42,612 nt of DNA, taken from the NCBI GenBank assembly GCA_023416275.1, contig JAEZIB010000130.1, positions 1 through 42,612 on the forward strand, read 5' to 3'. The notes under the pieces were generated by a model. It worked only from the letters and a program-made list of their open reading frames with translations. It searched no databases and was not told the origin of the DNA. The position numbers were made by a program, and so were the translations under genes. This document shows, one piece after another, positions 8,996 to 17,581 of the stretch. Positions within the stretch are counted from its first letter, which is position 1. Every line of letters starts with the position of its first letter. This DNA comes from Bacillota bacterium (GTDB lineage: Bacteria > Bacillota > Clostridia > Acetivibrionales > DSM-1351).

Positions 8996-10756
8996 TTGGA
9001 AAAGTGGATTTTAAAGAATCCTAAAAGGGATTTTAAAAAGATGTCTCAATCATTAGGAGTTAGTGAACTTATTTGCAGGATTTTAGTCAATAGGTGCATT
9101 GACGATTACGATACAGCAAAACACTTCATACAATCTGATATAGAAGTCTTGTTTGATGGTAGATTAATGAAGGACTTAGAAAAGGGTACCTTAATAATTA
9201 AGGAAAAAATAGCTGGTGAAAAAAGAATTCGAATAATTGGTGATTACGATGTGGATGGAGTAATAAGTACATATATACTATATAAAGCACTGAGTAGATG
9301 CGGTGCTAAAGTTGATTACGTAATACCTCACAGAATATATGATGGCTATGGTATTAACAATAGCATAATTGAAATGGCAAAGAAAGATGGCATTGACACC
9401 ATTATTACATGTGATAATGGCATATCAGCTCTAGAACAAATTAAATATGCAAAGGAATTAGGCATTACTGTCATTGTAACAGATCACCATGATGTTCCTT
9501 TTGTAGAGGATGATGATTTGAATAGGATACAAGTAACACCAGTAGCTGATGCAGTTATTGATATGAAGCAAGCCGATTGTGAGTATCCCTTTAAGCTGTT
9601 GTGTGGTGCGGGAGTGGCATTTAAGTTCATACAGGTGCTGTATCAGAAAATGAATATCCCAAAGCATGAAGAAAAAGCTTTTTATGAATTTCTTGCTATT
9701 GCAACTGTTTGTGATGTTGTTGATTTAACGGGAGAGAACAGAATACTTGTAAAAAATGGCTTAGAGGCTATATGCAATAGTAAAAATATAGGCTTAAATG
9801 CACTTATGGAACAAACGGGAATAATGGGTAAGGAGATAGGTGTTTATCATTTGGGTTTTATCATAGGACCTTGTATAAATGCATCAGGAAGACTGGATTG
9901 TGCTATTAAGGGACTAGAGCTTTTGCTATGTAATGATAGGGAAAAAGCGTCTCTAATGGCTCAGGAGTTGTACAGTTTGAATATAGAAAGAAAGAATATG
10001 ACACTTGCTGGAGTTGAGGAGGCTGTTGCCACTATTGAGAACAGCGATCTGAAAAAAGACAGGGTACTTGTGGTATATAGGCCTGATATCCACGAAAGCA
10101 TAGCTGGAATAATAGCTGGAAAGATTAGAGAAAAATATAATGTCCCCACTTTTATACTTACGGATAGTGAAAATTGTGTAAAGGGTTCAGGGAGATCTAT
10201 TGATGCATACAATATGTTTGAAGAACTACAAAAATGTAAAGAGCTATTGTTAAAATTTGGCGGTCATCCATTGGCAGCCGGATTTAGCCTCGAGCCTGAG
10301 AAAGTAAATACTTTAAGGCTACAGTTAAATACTTGCTCTGTTTTGACAGAGGATGATTTAATTGCAAAGGTATATATTGATGCGCAAATTTCTATTGATA
10401 CTATTAATCTTCAATTAGCAGAGGAGCTAAAGCTACTTGAGCCTTATGGAAAGGGAAATTCAAAGCCTCTTTTTGCAGATAAAAATATATCAGTCAGCAG
10501 AGCTTCTGTTTTAGGTGTGAACAGGAATGTGCTAAAGCTCAGGCTGCTATCTAATAACAGATATATTGACTGTATTTATTTTGGAGATATTCAAGACTTT
10601 GACTGCTACATAAAATGCAAATTCGGAGAACAGGAGCTAAATAAAATGTATTCAGGACAAATTAATAATGTTAAGCTGGATTTGACTTTTCATATTGATG
10701 TGAATGAATATAATGGGAATAGAAATGCTCAGATTATTATGCAGCACTTTAGATAA
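8996..10756 (+). CDS. recJ: Single-stranded-DNA-specific exonuclease RecJ
   Basis: A 586-residue 5'-3' single-strand DNA exonuclease of the DHH phosphoesterase superfamily, used in RecF-pathway recombination and mismatch repair. The DHH catalytic motifs are present: RIIGDYDVDGVISTYIL (about 80-96), ITCDNGISA, VTDHHDVPF (about 162-170) and GPCINASGRLD (about 289-299). The DHHA1 domain contributes GSGRSIDAYNMF and FGGHPLAAGFSLE near 420-432. The C-terminal OB-fold region follows. The start is a TTG at 8996 with GGGGGT eight bases upstream; no ATG fits as well. The length is typical. It is separated from holA by about 120 bases without repeats. Confidence 0.95.
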   Translation: MEKWILKNPKRDFKKMSQSLGVSELICRILVNRCIDDYDTAKHFIQSDIEVLFDGRLMKDLEKGTLIIKEKIAGEKRIRIIGDYDVDGVISTYILYKALSRCGAKVDYVIPHRIYDGYGINNSIIEMAKKDGIDTIITCDNGISALEQIKYAKELGITVIVTDHHDVPFVEDDDLNRIQVTPVADAVIDMKQADCEYPFKLLCGAGVAFKFIQVLYQKMNIPKHEEKAFYEFLAIATVCDVVDLTGENRILVKNGLEAICNSKNIGLNALMEQTGIMGKEIGVYHLGFIIGPCINASGRLDCAIKGLELLLCNDREKASLMAQELYSLNIERKNMTLAGVEEAVATIENSDLKKDRVLVVYRPDIHESIAGIIAGKIREKYNVPTFILTDSENCVKGSGRSIDAYNMFEELQKCKELLLKFGGHPLAAGFSLEPEKVNTLRLQLNTCSVLTEDDLIAKVYIDAQISIDTINLQLAEELKLLEPYGKGNSKPLFADKNISVSRASVLGVNRNVLKLRLLSNNRYIDCIYFGDIQDFDCYIKCKFGEQELNKMYSGQINNVKLDLTFHIDVNEYNGNRNAQIIMQHFR

Positions 10757-11226
10757 TGTACATACAAAACTTTACTGTTGATAATTGGTAACAGAGACAG
10801 TTATAATATAGATATTGACTGAAGTTGTTGCTCAAATGGTTGTTAGCATTAAGATACAAGCAGCTTAAGGTGATTTTGTTAAAATAAGTTTAAACATGTT
10901 TTATTATATTGCTTTTTGGACTGTAAAAAGAATACATAGCTAATTCAAATAAAATAGTTATACATCAAATTACTTGTAAGTATGTAAGTATTTCATTATA
11001 ATAGTTATATCCTTTACTGAATTTTTTAAGAATATAGAAATTTTTATGTTTAGGAGTGTTACAAAACACACTAGAATTCTGAGTTTCAATGTGTACATTC
11101 ACAAAATATAGACACTTGCATAGTCCATGCCTTTGGTATGGATATAGTTATAGCAATAGAATTACTCAAATTAGAATATATTAGGTTAACTACTATATAA
11201 ATGTTTTTTGAAGAGGAGTATTAACG
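10757..11226. other. Intergenic region before apt
   Basis: About 470 bases without a credible ORF. It holds the candidate apt promoter at 10974-11002 and a small hairpin at 11124-11142 (TCCATGCC, loop TTT, GGTATGGA) with no U-run after it. Nothing else recognised. Confidence 0.5.
10974..11002 (+). promoter_or_regulatory. Candidate sigma-A promoter for apt
   Basis: TTGTAA (10974-10979) and a perfect TATAAT (10997-11002) with 17-base spacing. It would give a leader of about 220 bases before apt, including the small hairpin at 11124-11142. Confidence 0.5.
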
Positions 11227-11742
11227 ATGGATTTAAAATCAAAACTCAGACATGTTATGGATTTTCCAAAAGAAGGCATTGATTTTATTGATATTACTAC
11301 AGTATTGCAAGATCCAGAGGCATTTAAATACTGTATGGATGTTTTCAAAGACCTTGCTAATCAGATAGGCGATTTTGATATGATTGTTGGCTCTGAGTCT
11401 AGGGGATTTATTTTCGGCGCACCTCTTGCATACAAAATGGGTAAGGGGTTTGTACCAGTGAGAAAAAAGGGAAAGCTTCCCTACAAGACTATTAGCGCAG
11501 AGTATGATTTAGAGTATGGAAAGGATGTATTAGAAATACATGCCGATGCTATAAAACCCGGACAGAACGTTTTAATAGTAGATGATCTTCTTGCAACAGG
11601 AGGAACTTCTGAGGCAAATATCAGGTTGATTGAGCAGCTTGGAGGAAAGGTTGTGGGACTTATATATTTTATTGAGCTCACAATGCTTAATGGTAGAGAA
11701 AAATTAAATGGTTATAAAGTAAACTCTATATTAGAGTTTTAG
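11227..11742 (+). CDS. apt: Adenine phosphoribosyltransferase
   Basis: A 171-residue purine-salvage enzyme that makes AMP from adenine and PRPP in the cytoplasm. The family start FPKEGIDFIDITTVLQDP is seen near residues 13-30. The base-binding segment VGSESRGFIFGAPLAYKMG follows near 56-74, then the flexible loop with RKKGKLPYKT. The PRPP-binding signature VLIVDDLLATGGTSEAN is near residues 117-133. The length is typical and the frame is intact. The ribosome site GAGGAG is ten bases before the ATG at 11227. It precedes the relA/spoT gene, an order widely seen in Firmicutes (recJ, apt, relA), with only a short R1 repeat between them. Confidence 0.97.
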   Translation: MDLKSKLRHVMDFPKEGIDFIDITTVLQDPEAFKYCMDVFKDLANQIGDFDMIVGSESRGFIFGAPLAYKMGKGFVPVRKKGKLPYKTISAEYDLEYGKDVLEIHADAIKPGQNVLIVDDLLATGGTSEANIRLIEQLGGKVVGLIYFIELTMLNGREKLNGYKVNSILEF

Positions 11743-11753
11743 ATATGTTAACC

Positions 11754-11806
11754 CAACTTTTCCAGTTAAAATTGCAGTTGTGGTGGATTATTAATGGAAA
11801 GTTGAG
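11754..11806. repeat. R1 repeat, short form
   Basis: CCAACTTTTCC near 11754 and GGAAAGTTGAG ending at 11806 are inverted ends of a 53-base short form of R1. It lies just after the apt stop codon and could also fold into a weak hairpin between apt and relA. Confidence 0.6.
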
Positions 11807-11844
11807 TAAGTTAAGTCATATTGACCAATGGAGGGCATTATACT

Positions 11845-14052
11845 TTGACAGAACGCTTTTTATTACTTGTTGAAAAAGTTAAAAAGTACGACCCTAATGC
11901 TAATTTCGATTTGCTGGAAAAGGCATATACTGTATCAAGCACAGCACATGAGGGTCAGCATAGAAATTCTGGGGAGCCATATATTATTCATCCAGTTGAA
12001 GTGGCAATTATTTTAGCTGATATGGAGCTGGATGTTACTGCGCTTGTTGCAGCACTTCTCCATGATACTATTGAGGATACAACATGTACATATGAGGCGT
12101 TAAAAGCTCAGTTTGGAACAGCAGTTGCTGAACTTGTTGATGGAGTTACAAAGCTAGGTAAGATTCCGTTTACTTCAAAGGAAGAGCAACAGGTTGAAAA
12201 TCTTAGGAAAATGTTTTTGGCTATGGCTAAGGATATTAGAGTAATAATGATTAAGCTTGCCGACAGGCTTCACAACATGCGTACCTTAAAATACATGACT
12301 GAGGGTAAACAAATTGAAAAAGCAAGAGAAACCTTAGAAATATATGCTCCATTAGCACATAGACTTGGTATTTCAAAAATAAAATGGGAACTTGAGGATT
12401 TATGCCTAAGATATTTAGATCCTAAGGGATACTATGACTTAGTTCAGAAAGTTGCTTACAAGAGAAAAGAAAGAGAAGCCTTTATAAATGAAATAGTTAA
12501 AACGCTCAAAGAGAAGACAGATGAGCTTGGACTTGAAAATGTTCAGGTAGATGGAAGACCAAAACACTTTTATAGTATATACAGAAAGATGGTTGACCAG
12601 GGTAAAACAATAGAACAGATTTATGACTTATTTGCATTTCGTATAATTGTGAATACAGTTCAGGATTGTTATGCTTTGCTTGGTCTTGTCCATGAACTGT
12701 ACAAGCCAATTCCTGGCAGGTTCAAAGACTTTATTGCAATGCCTAAACCAAATATGTACCAGTCTTTACATACTACCCTTATTGGTCCAGAAGGAAAGCC
12801 CTTTGAGGTTCAGATAAGAACCTGGGATATGCATAGAGTAGCAGAAGTAGGTATTGCTGCTCATTGGAAATACAAAGAGGTTGGGAAAGATGGTGCAAAT
12901 GGAGGAAAGGATGGTGCGGCTAAGGAATCTGAAAATAAATTTGCATGGCTGAGACAGCTTCTAGAATGGCAGAAGGATACCAAAGACGAAAACGAATTTA
13001 TGGAAACACTCAAAATAGATTTGTTTACTGATGAGGTATTTATATTTACGCCAAAGGGAGATGTGCTGAACCTTCCCGTTGATTCTACACCAGTTGACTT
13101 TGCATACTATATTCATAGTGCAATTGGTAATAAAATGATTGGAGCCAAGGTTAATGGTAAAATGGTTCCAATTGACTATACCCTTCAAAATGGTGATATT
13201 ATTGAGATTTTGACTTCTTCCAATATACATGGACCTAGCAGAGATTGGCTGAAAATAGTAAAGAGCAGTCAAGCAAGGAACAAAATTAATCAGTGGTTTA
13301 AGAAGGAAAAAAGAGAAGAGAATATCATAAGAGGCAAAGAAATGATTGATAAGGAGCTTAAAAAGCAAGGCTTTACCTACAATCAATTATTTAAGCCTGA
13401 ATGGATAGAGTTAGTTCTTCGCAAATATAATTTTTCATCTTTAGAGGATTTATATGCTGGAATTGGCTATGGTGCGATGACCACAAATAAAGTGTTGACC
13501 AAGCTGAAAGAAGAGCTAAAAAAGACTATTAAGCCTGAAGAATTAGAGCAAATTCTAGAAACTATTGCTCAGTCCAAAAATGAAAAGAAGAAAAAGCGTA
13601 TTCCCGAAAGTGGAATTGTTGTTAAGGGAATTGACAATTGTCTAGTCAGACTTTCTAGGTGCTGCAATCCTGTTCCCGGTGATGAAATAATTGGCTATAT
13701 AACACGAGGAAGAGGAGTTTCGGTACACCGAAGCGATTGTATAAATGTAAAGGCAGGTCTTGAAAAAGAAGGCAGGCTGATAGATGTTAAATGGTATTCA
13801 ACTGTCGATGTAGCCTATAAGGCAGATATAACGGTAATGGCTCATGATAGGTCTTCGTTATTGCTAGATGTGACAAATAGCGTTACTGAACTGAAAATAC
13901 CAATTAAAGCTTTAAATGCAAGAACAACAAAAGAGCAGGTAACTATAATAAACCTTACTCTGGAAATATCTAATACAGAGCAATTAGAAAAAATAATTAA
14001 GAAGTTGAGAAAGATAGACAGTGTATTTGATGTAACGAGAAATAAGCAATAG
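11845..14052 (+). CDS. relA: Bifunctional (p)ppGpp synthetase/hydrolase of the RelA/SpoT (RSH) family
   Basis: A 735-residue stringent-response enzyme that makes and degrades the alarmone (p)ppGpp. The hydrolase HD domain is at the N-terminus: HRNSGEPYIIHPVEVAIILAD, then ALLHDTIEDT with the metal-binding His-Asp pair, so hydrolase activity is likely. The synthetase domain spans about 235-350 with GRPKHFYSIYRKM, DLFAFRIIVNT and FIAMPKPNMYQSLHT. A TGS domain (VFIFTPKGDVLNLPVDSTP) starts near 390, and a C-terminal ACT domain lies near 655-735 after the conserved CCNPVPGDEIIGYITRGRGV. I place the start at TTG 11845, nine bases after GGAGGG, rather than at the TTG at 11821 that lies upstream of that site. 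Full length, no lesion seen. Confidence 0.96.
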   Translation: MTERFLLLVEKVKKYDPNANFDLLEKAYTVSSTAHEGQHRNSGEPYIIHPVEVAIILADMELDVTALVAALLHDTIEDTTCTYEALKAQFGTAVAELVDGVTKLGKIPFTSKEEQQVENLRKMFLAMAKDIRVIMIKLADRLHNMRTLKYMTEGKQIEKARETLEIYAPLAHRLGISKIKWELEDLCLRYLDPKGYYDLVQKVAYKRKEREAFINEIVKTLKEKTDELGLENVQVDGRPKHFYSIYRKMVDQGKTIEQIYDLFAFRIIVNTVQDCYALLGLVHELYKPIPGRFKDFIAMPKPNMYQSLHTTLIGPEGKPFEVQIRTWDMHRVAEVGIAAHWKYKEVGKDGANGGKDGAAKESENKFAWLRQLLEWQKDTKDENEFMETLKIDLFTDEVFIFTPKGDVLNLPVDSTPVDFAYYIHSAIGNKMIGAKVNGKMVPIDYTLQNGDIIEILTSSNIHGPSRDWLKIVKSSQARNKINQWFKKEKREENIIRGKEMIDKELKKQGFTYNQLFKPEWIELVLRKYNFSSLEDLYAGIGYGAMTTNKVLTKLKEELKKTIKPEELEQILETIAQSKNEKKKKRIPESGIVVKGIDNCLVRLSRCCNPVPGDEIIGYITRGRGVSVHRSDCINVKAGLEKEGRLIDVKWYSTVDVAYKADITVMAHDRSSLLLDVTNSVTELKIPIKALNARTTKEQVTIINLTLEISNTEQLEKIIKKLRKIDSVFDVTRNKQ

Positions 14053-14077
14053 CTCGAAAAATGCGTGGGAGGTTATT

Positions 14078-14148
14078 AGCTCGAAACCATAGTTTGTACG
14101 AACATAGTACATTTTCGAGCCACAAAAACCGCAAGCGGTTTTTGAAGG
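14078..14148. repeat. R2 two-hairpin repeat between relA and dtd
   Basis: Stem 1 is formed by CTCGAAA (14080-14086) and TTTCGAG (14113-14119), enclosing TTTGTACGAACATAG. Stem 2 is a perfect 9-base arm pair, AAAAACCGC (14124-14132) and GCGGTTTTT (14135-14143), two bases apart. A partial extra copy (TAGCTCGAAAAATG) precedes it. Because stem 2 ends in a T-run it could also act as a weak terminator. The dtd ribosome site begins just behind it. Confidence 0.75.
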
Positions 14149-14162
14149 TTTGGGAGGTAAGA

Positions 14163-14612
14163 ATGAGGGCCGTTGTGCAAAGGGTAAAAAATTCAAAGGT
14201 TACAGTTGAGGATAGTGTTGTAGGCCATATACAACAGGGGCTTATGGTGCTATTAGGAGTTGGTCTTGATGACTCTTTTACTGATGCTGATTACCTAACA
14301 GATAAAATTCTTAATTTGCGTATTTTTGAAGACAATGATGGAAAAATGAATAAATCCTTGTTGGATATTGGTGGAGAATTACTAGTTGTTTCCCAGTTCA
14401 CACTATATGGAGATTGCAGAAAAGGAAAAAGACCCAGTTTTGATAAGGCTGCAAGACCTGAAAAAGCAAATGAGCTTTATGAGTATTTTTTAAATAAATG
14501 CATTCAATATGGTATAATAGCTCAAAAGGGAGTATTTCAAGCTCATATGCTTGTAGATATAAGCAATGATGGTCCAGTTACACTTATGCTGGATAGTAAA
14601 AGGGTATTTTAA
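14163..14612 (+). CDS. dtd: D-aminoacyl-tRNA deacylase
   Basis: A 149-residue proofreading enzyme that removes D-amino acids (and glycine mischarged on tRNA-Ala) from tRNA. The protein starts MRAVVQRVKNSKVTVE, the usual N-terminus. The two cross-subunit active-site motifs are visible: SQFTLYGDCRKGKRPSF (about 79-95) and NDGPVTLMLDS near residues 136-146, matching the S-Q-x-T and N-x-G-P-[VF]-T signatures. The ATG at 14163 has GGGAGG six bases upstream; an in-frame ATG at 14061 would prepend 34 residues translated from an R2 repeat and is rejected. The length is normal for the family. It belongs to the relA-dtd-MBL-hemZ series. Confidence 0.97.
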   Translation: MRAVVQRVKNSKVTVEDSVVGHIQQGLMVLLGVGLDDSFTDADYLTDKILNLRIFEDNDGKMNKSLLDIGGELLVVSQFTLYGDCRKGKRPSFDKAARPEKANELYEYFLNKCIQYGIIAQKGVFQAHMLVDISNDGPVTLMLDSKRVF

Positions 14613-14614
14613 CC

Positions 14615-14767
14615 CGACTTTTCCACTAAGAAGAATATTGTTGAACATCAAGGGCTTGTCGCCCCATATTGCTTTAATTTGGAATTATATAATGAATGCA
14701 ATGTTATCAGCGAAGCAGAGGTTTGCCACTGATAGCTTTACTATAGTTTTGTGCTCAAATGGGGCGT
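14615..14767. repeat. R1-related repeat between dtd and the MBL gene
   Basis: Begins CCCGACTTTTCCA like other R1 left ends. It contains inverted arms CGCCCCAT (14660-14667) and ATGGGGCG (14759-14766), and an inner TATCAG/CTGATA pair (14705-14710, 14730-14735). The interior GCGAAGCAGAGG recurs as ACGAAGCAGAGA in the copy near 29650, so these two form a subfamily. The right end stops just before the next gene's ribosome site. Confidence 0.6.
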
Positions 14768-14778
14768 AGGAGGTTAAT

Positions 14779-15405
14779 ATGATTGTAAAACCAATTTATG
14801 GTGGCATGTATGATTCAATTTCATATTTAGTTGGAGATAATAAAAGGGCTGTTTTAATTGATGCTGGCGTCAAATGCGAAAAGGTTCTAGCAGCTGCAAA
14901 AGAATTAGATTTAACAATTGAAAAAGTGATACTTACACATGGACATGTAGACCATATATTAGAACTAAATGAAATAGTAAAAAATACAAATGCAACAGTA
15001 TATATTCATATTGATGATAAAAGTGCTTTGGCAGATACCAGATATAATTTATCTGCATTTTCTGGAATGGCTACCTCATATAACGGAAAATATGAAGTGT
15101 TGAGAGATGGTAGCAAAATACAATTAGAGAGTCTGGAATTCAAAATTATTCATACACCTGGGCATACCGTAGGATCTATTTGTATTGAAGCTAATAACAC
15201 TCTGTTTTCGGGAGATACTCTATTTAGATTTGGTTATGGAAGAGTAGATTTTCCAAATGGAAGCTTTGAGGATATATACAATTCCATTGTCAATAAGCTG
15301 TTTCTACTGCCAGACGATATGATTGTATACCCGGGACATGGAAATAGCACAACAATTGAGATGGAAAAAAGAGCAAATCCCATAAAGAGTTCTGCTCAGT
15401 GGTAA
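14779..15405 (+). CDS. MBL-fold metallo-hydrolase, glyoxalase II-like
   Basis: A 208-residue cytoplasmic hydrolase of the metallo-beta-lactamase superfamily, closest in pattern to the short glyoxalase II-like proteins found between dtd and hemZ in many Clostridia. Metal-binding motifs in order: LTHGHVDHI (HxHxDH, about 53-61), HTPGHTVGS (about 127-135), FSGDTLF (about 148-154) and VYPGHGNSTT near 185-194. All ligand residues are present. The C-terminus ends with EMEKRANPI, as in this subgroup. It lacks the extra C-terminal domain of true glyoxalase II, so its substrate is unknown. AGGAGG precedes the ATG by five bases. R2 tandem copies start immediately after the stop codon. Confidence 0.93.
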   Translation: MIVKPIYGGMYDSISYLVGDNKRAVLIDAGVKCEKVLAAAKELDLTIEKVILTHGHVDHILELNEIVKNTNATVYIHIDDKSALADTRYNLSAFSGMATSYNGKYEVLRDGSKIQLESLEFKIIHTPGHTVGSICIEANNTLFSGDTLFRFGYGRVDFPNGSFEDIYNSIVNKLFLLPDDMIVYPGHGNSTTIEMEKRANPIKSSAQW

Positions 15406-15668
15406 CAACTTGAAACTATAATTTATGCAAACATAGTGCATTTCAAGTAACAAAAAGCCACAAGTGTCTTTTTCCAAAAAAGAGTATATTGATGGGTATG
15501 TACAACTTGAAACTTTAATTTGTGCAAACATAGTGTATTTCAAGTAACAAAAAGCCACAGGTGTCTTTTTCCAACAAAGAGTATTTGATGGGTGTGTACA
15601 ACTTGAAACTCTAATTTGTGCAAACATGGTGCATTTCAAGTTAACAAAAAGCCACAAGTGTCTAAGAG
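15406..15668. repeat. Tandem array of about 2.7 R2 units (period 96-97 bases)
   Basis: Units begin at 15406, 15503 and 15599. Each starts CAACTTGAAACT and contains GTGCAAACATRGTG or a close variant, TTTCAAGT, AACAAAAAGCCACA and GTGTC. The third unit is truncated. Stem 1 reads CTTGAAA/TTTCAAG, which is the base-pair-swapped form of the CTCGAAA/TTTCGAG stem at 14078. The array fills the gap from the MBL stop codon to hemZ. The long units and lack of unique spacers argue against a CRISPR. Confidence 0.85.
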
Positions 15669-15713
15669 TTTTATTAGGAAAATCTCAATTTAGCTAGATA
15701 AGAAGAGGATGAA

Positions 15714-17204
15714 ATGTTATTTTATAGAAATGAATGTAACAGTATTAACTATGAATTTGAAGATATAATAAAACTGTTTTTTTTACCTGATGAAATCAAG
15801 TTTTTAGATGAGCCTTGGGAGAAGTGTTCCGGGGCATTTATTTTATGCAGCAAAACAGAACTAGATGGCAATGAATGTATTAAGCTTAGATTAACAGATA
15901 GGGACTTTGATGAAATTATCAGTTTGCCATGTAATAAAGTATTTGTGGCTGAGGATACGCAACAGCTTAAGAGCTTTAAAAGGACATTCAAAAGAAAATT
16001 GTTTTCACTATTGACTCAATATACAGGTAAAACTATTCCTTGGGGAGTATTGACAGGAATCAGACCTGCTAAATTAGTAAATGAGTTTATTGACAATGGT
16101 ATGGGCAAAGCTGATATTATCTCAACTTTGAAAAAGGACTATTTTGTTACAGAAAATAAAGCTCAGCTTCTCTTTGAGGTGGCAGAAAATCAAAGAGATT
16201 TGTTTTTAAATTCCAGGAACAATAGCATATCATTATATATAGGAATTCCTTTTTGTCCAACGAGGTGTCTTTATTGCTCTTTTAGCTCCAGCACTATCGG
16301 ACAATATAAAAAAGTAGTAGATTTATATGTAGAAAACTTGCTTAAAGAAATAAAGTATACTGGAGAGCTAATTAAAGATTGTAATTTTTATATTGAAAAT
16401 ATCTATATTGGTGGTGGAACACCAACATCGTTAAAAGCTTATCAAATGTCAAGGCTTTTAGAAGGTATAGAGGAATATTTGGACTTGGCTGATTTAAAAG
16501 AATATACAGTTGAGGCTGGACGGCCTGATACAATTGATGTCGATAAATTAAAGGTAATTAAAGATAGCTTGGTTTCCCGAATAAGCATAAATCCTCAGAC
16601 AATGAATTCAGTAACCTTAGAAAAGATAGGAAGAAAACATTCTCCCGATGATATCGTAAAGGCTTTCTATATGGCTCGTGATTTAGACTTTGATAATATT
16701 AACATGGACATTATATGTGGACTTCCAGGTGAAGATGTGGCTATGTTCCGAGAAACACTTGAGAAAATAAAGCCTATGGAACCAGATAGCTTAACTGTTC
16801 ATACTATGTCCATAAAAAGAGCGTCCAGACTAACCGAAGAAAAGGAGAATTATAATTTAGAAACACAATACACCCAAGTATCTGAAATGGTAGATATTGC
16901 TGGAGAATATGCAAAAGAAATGGGGCTTGATCCCTATTATCTTTACAGACAGAAAAATATATTGGGAAATCTAGAGAACGTCGGCTACAGCAGAAAAAAT
17001 AAAGAATGTCTCTACAACATACAGATAATGGAAGAGAGGCAGACCATTTTTGCCTGCGGGGTAGGGGCAGCTTCCAAATTCGTTTTTCCACAAAATAGAA
17101 TAGAGAGGGCTTTTAATGTCAAAACTGTTGAAGAGTATATTAGCAGAATTGATGAAATGATTGAAAGAAAAGCTAAACTGTGTAATCAGTATAACGAGGC
17201 ATAA
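15714..17204 (+). CDS. hemZ: HemZ-type radical-SAM coproporphyrinogen dehydrogenase
   Basis: A 496-residue radical-SAM protein of the HemZ/HemN family, linked to oxygen-independent porphyrin or related tetrapyrrole metabolism. The 4Fe-4S motif is PFCPTRCLYCSFSS, with Cys181, Cys185 and Cys188. The SAM-binding IGGGTPTSL lies near 238-246, and TVEAGRPDTI and NMDIICGLPGEDV follow. The N-terminal 170 residues are the extra domain typical of HemZ (WGVLTGIRPAKLVNE). The C-terminus has YYLYRQKNILGNLENVGYS, also typical of HemZ. The last codons (Tyr-Asn-Glu-Ala-stop) lie inside an R3 repeat end, so the repeat supplies the stop codon. The start ATG at 15714 follows AGAGGATGAA. Its exact substrate in this organism is not certain. 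Confidence 0.92.
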   Translation: MLFYRNECNSINYEFEDIIKLFFLPDEIKFLDEPWEKCSGAFILCSKTELDGNECIKLRLTDRDFDEIISLPCNKVFVAEDTQQLKSFKRTFKRKLFSLLTQYTGKTIPWGVLTGIRPAKLVNEFIDNGMGKADIISTLKKDYFVTENKAQLLFEVAENQRDLFLNSRNNSISLYIGIPFCPTRCLYCSFSSSTIGQYKKVVDLYVENLLKEIKYTGELIKDCNFYIENIYIGGGTPTSLKAYQMSRLLEGIEEYLDLADLKEYTVEAGRPDTIDVDKLKVIKDSLVSRISINPQTMNSVTLEKIGRKHSPDDIVKAFYMARDLDFDNINMDIICGLPGEDVAMFRETLEKIKPMEPDSLTVHTMSIKRASRLTEEKENYNLETQYTQVSEMVDIAGEYAKEMGLDPYYLYRQKNILGNLENVGYSRKNKECLYNIQIMEERQTIFACGVGAASKFVFPQNRIERAFNVKTVEEYISRIDEMIERKAKLCNQYNEA

Positions 17205-17339
17205 AATGTTCTTCACTATTTATATTTAGTAGGTATGCTTTGGTTTTAAGATGGTGAAAATATCTCAAGCCTCGTTGAAATACCGCTAATGTAATGAAAT
17301 TTTTCTACAATCGAAACATTTCATTTTGAATCTAGGTAT
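17190..17339. repeat. R3 repeat, unit 1, overlapping the 3' end of hemZ
   Basis: Starts TATAACGAGGC (17190-17200) inside hemZ and runs through AATACCGCTAATGTAAT to GAATCTAGG. An inner hairpin AATGAAAT/ATTTCATT is visible. It directly abuts unit 2. No R2 insert is present, so it shows the uninterrupted form. Confidence 0.8.
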
Positions 17340-17538
17340 TATAACGAGGCATTAAAATGATCATCACTTTTTATAAGTGGTAGGTATCGCTTTTTAGGTG
17401 GTTAGAATAATTCCTCTCTCGCTTACATACCGCTAATGTAATAGCTCAAAAATAAAGTATGTACGAACAAGGTGCATTTTCGAGCTTGTATAAATATTTG
17501 TACAATCGAAAAATTTCATTTTGAATCTAGGCGTTATA
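17340..17538. repeat. R3 repeat, unit 2, with a nested R2 stem
   Basis: Starts TATAACGAGGC and ends GAATCTAGGCGTTATA, giving TATAACG/CGTTATA inverted ends. After CGCTAATGTAAT an R2 first hairpin (17443-17485, AGCTCAAAAATA to TTTTCGAGC) is placed where unit 1 has GAAATTTTTC. The right end shares TGTATAAATATTTGTACAAT with unit 3. Confidence 0.8.
17443..17485. repeat. R2 first hairpin nested in R3 unit 2
   Basis: AGCTCAAAAATA at the left and CATTTTCGAGC at the right form the first R2 stem with one A/C mismatch. The loop carries GTATGTACGAACAAGG as in the copy at 17685. The second R2 hairpin is missing here. Confidence 0.65.
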
Positions 17539-17551
17539 AAAATAATAAATA

Positions 17552-17580
17552 TTGACAATAGTTAAAGCAAATTTTAAAAT
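17552..17580 (+). promoter_or_regulatory. Candidate promoter of the hisS T-box transcript, between R3 units 2 and 3
   Basis: A perfect TTGACA (17552-17557) and TAAAAT (17575-17580), five of six matches, are separated by 17 bases. It is the best sigma-A-type match in the 750 bases between hemZ and the T-box. If used, the transcript would carry R3 units 3 and 4 and a nested R2 ahead of the T-box. Confidence 0.55.
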
Positions 17581-17581
17581 A

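Noticed and set aside
11721..11738. Hairpin AAACTC/GAGTTT at the end of apt as a terminator
   Set aside because: It lies within the last codons of apt with only a short T-run and six base pairs; more likely chance.
12961..13386. 141-codon open frame antisense to relA
   Set aside because: Lies wholly within an intact RSH gene and has no recognisable motif or start signal.
15304..15657. 117-codon open frame on the minus strand
   Set aside because: It is a translation of the R2 tandem array and the end of the MBL gene; its repeated KCTMFAQI-type segments are a by-product of the repeats, with no ribosome site.
15406..15668. CRISPR array
   Set aside because: Units of 96-97 bases are near-identical along their full length with no unique spacers, and no cas genes are present.
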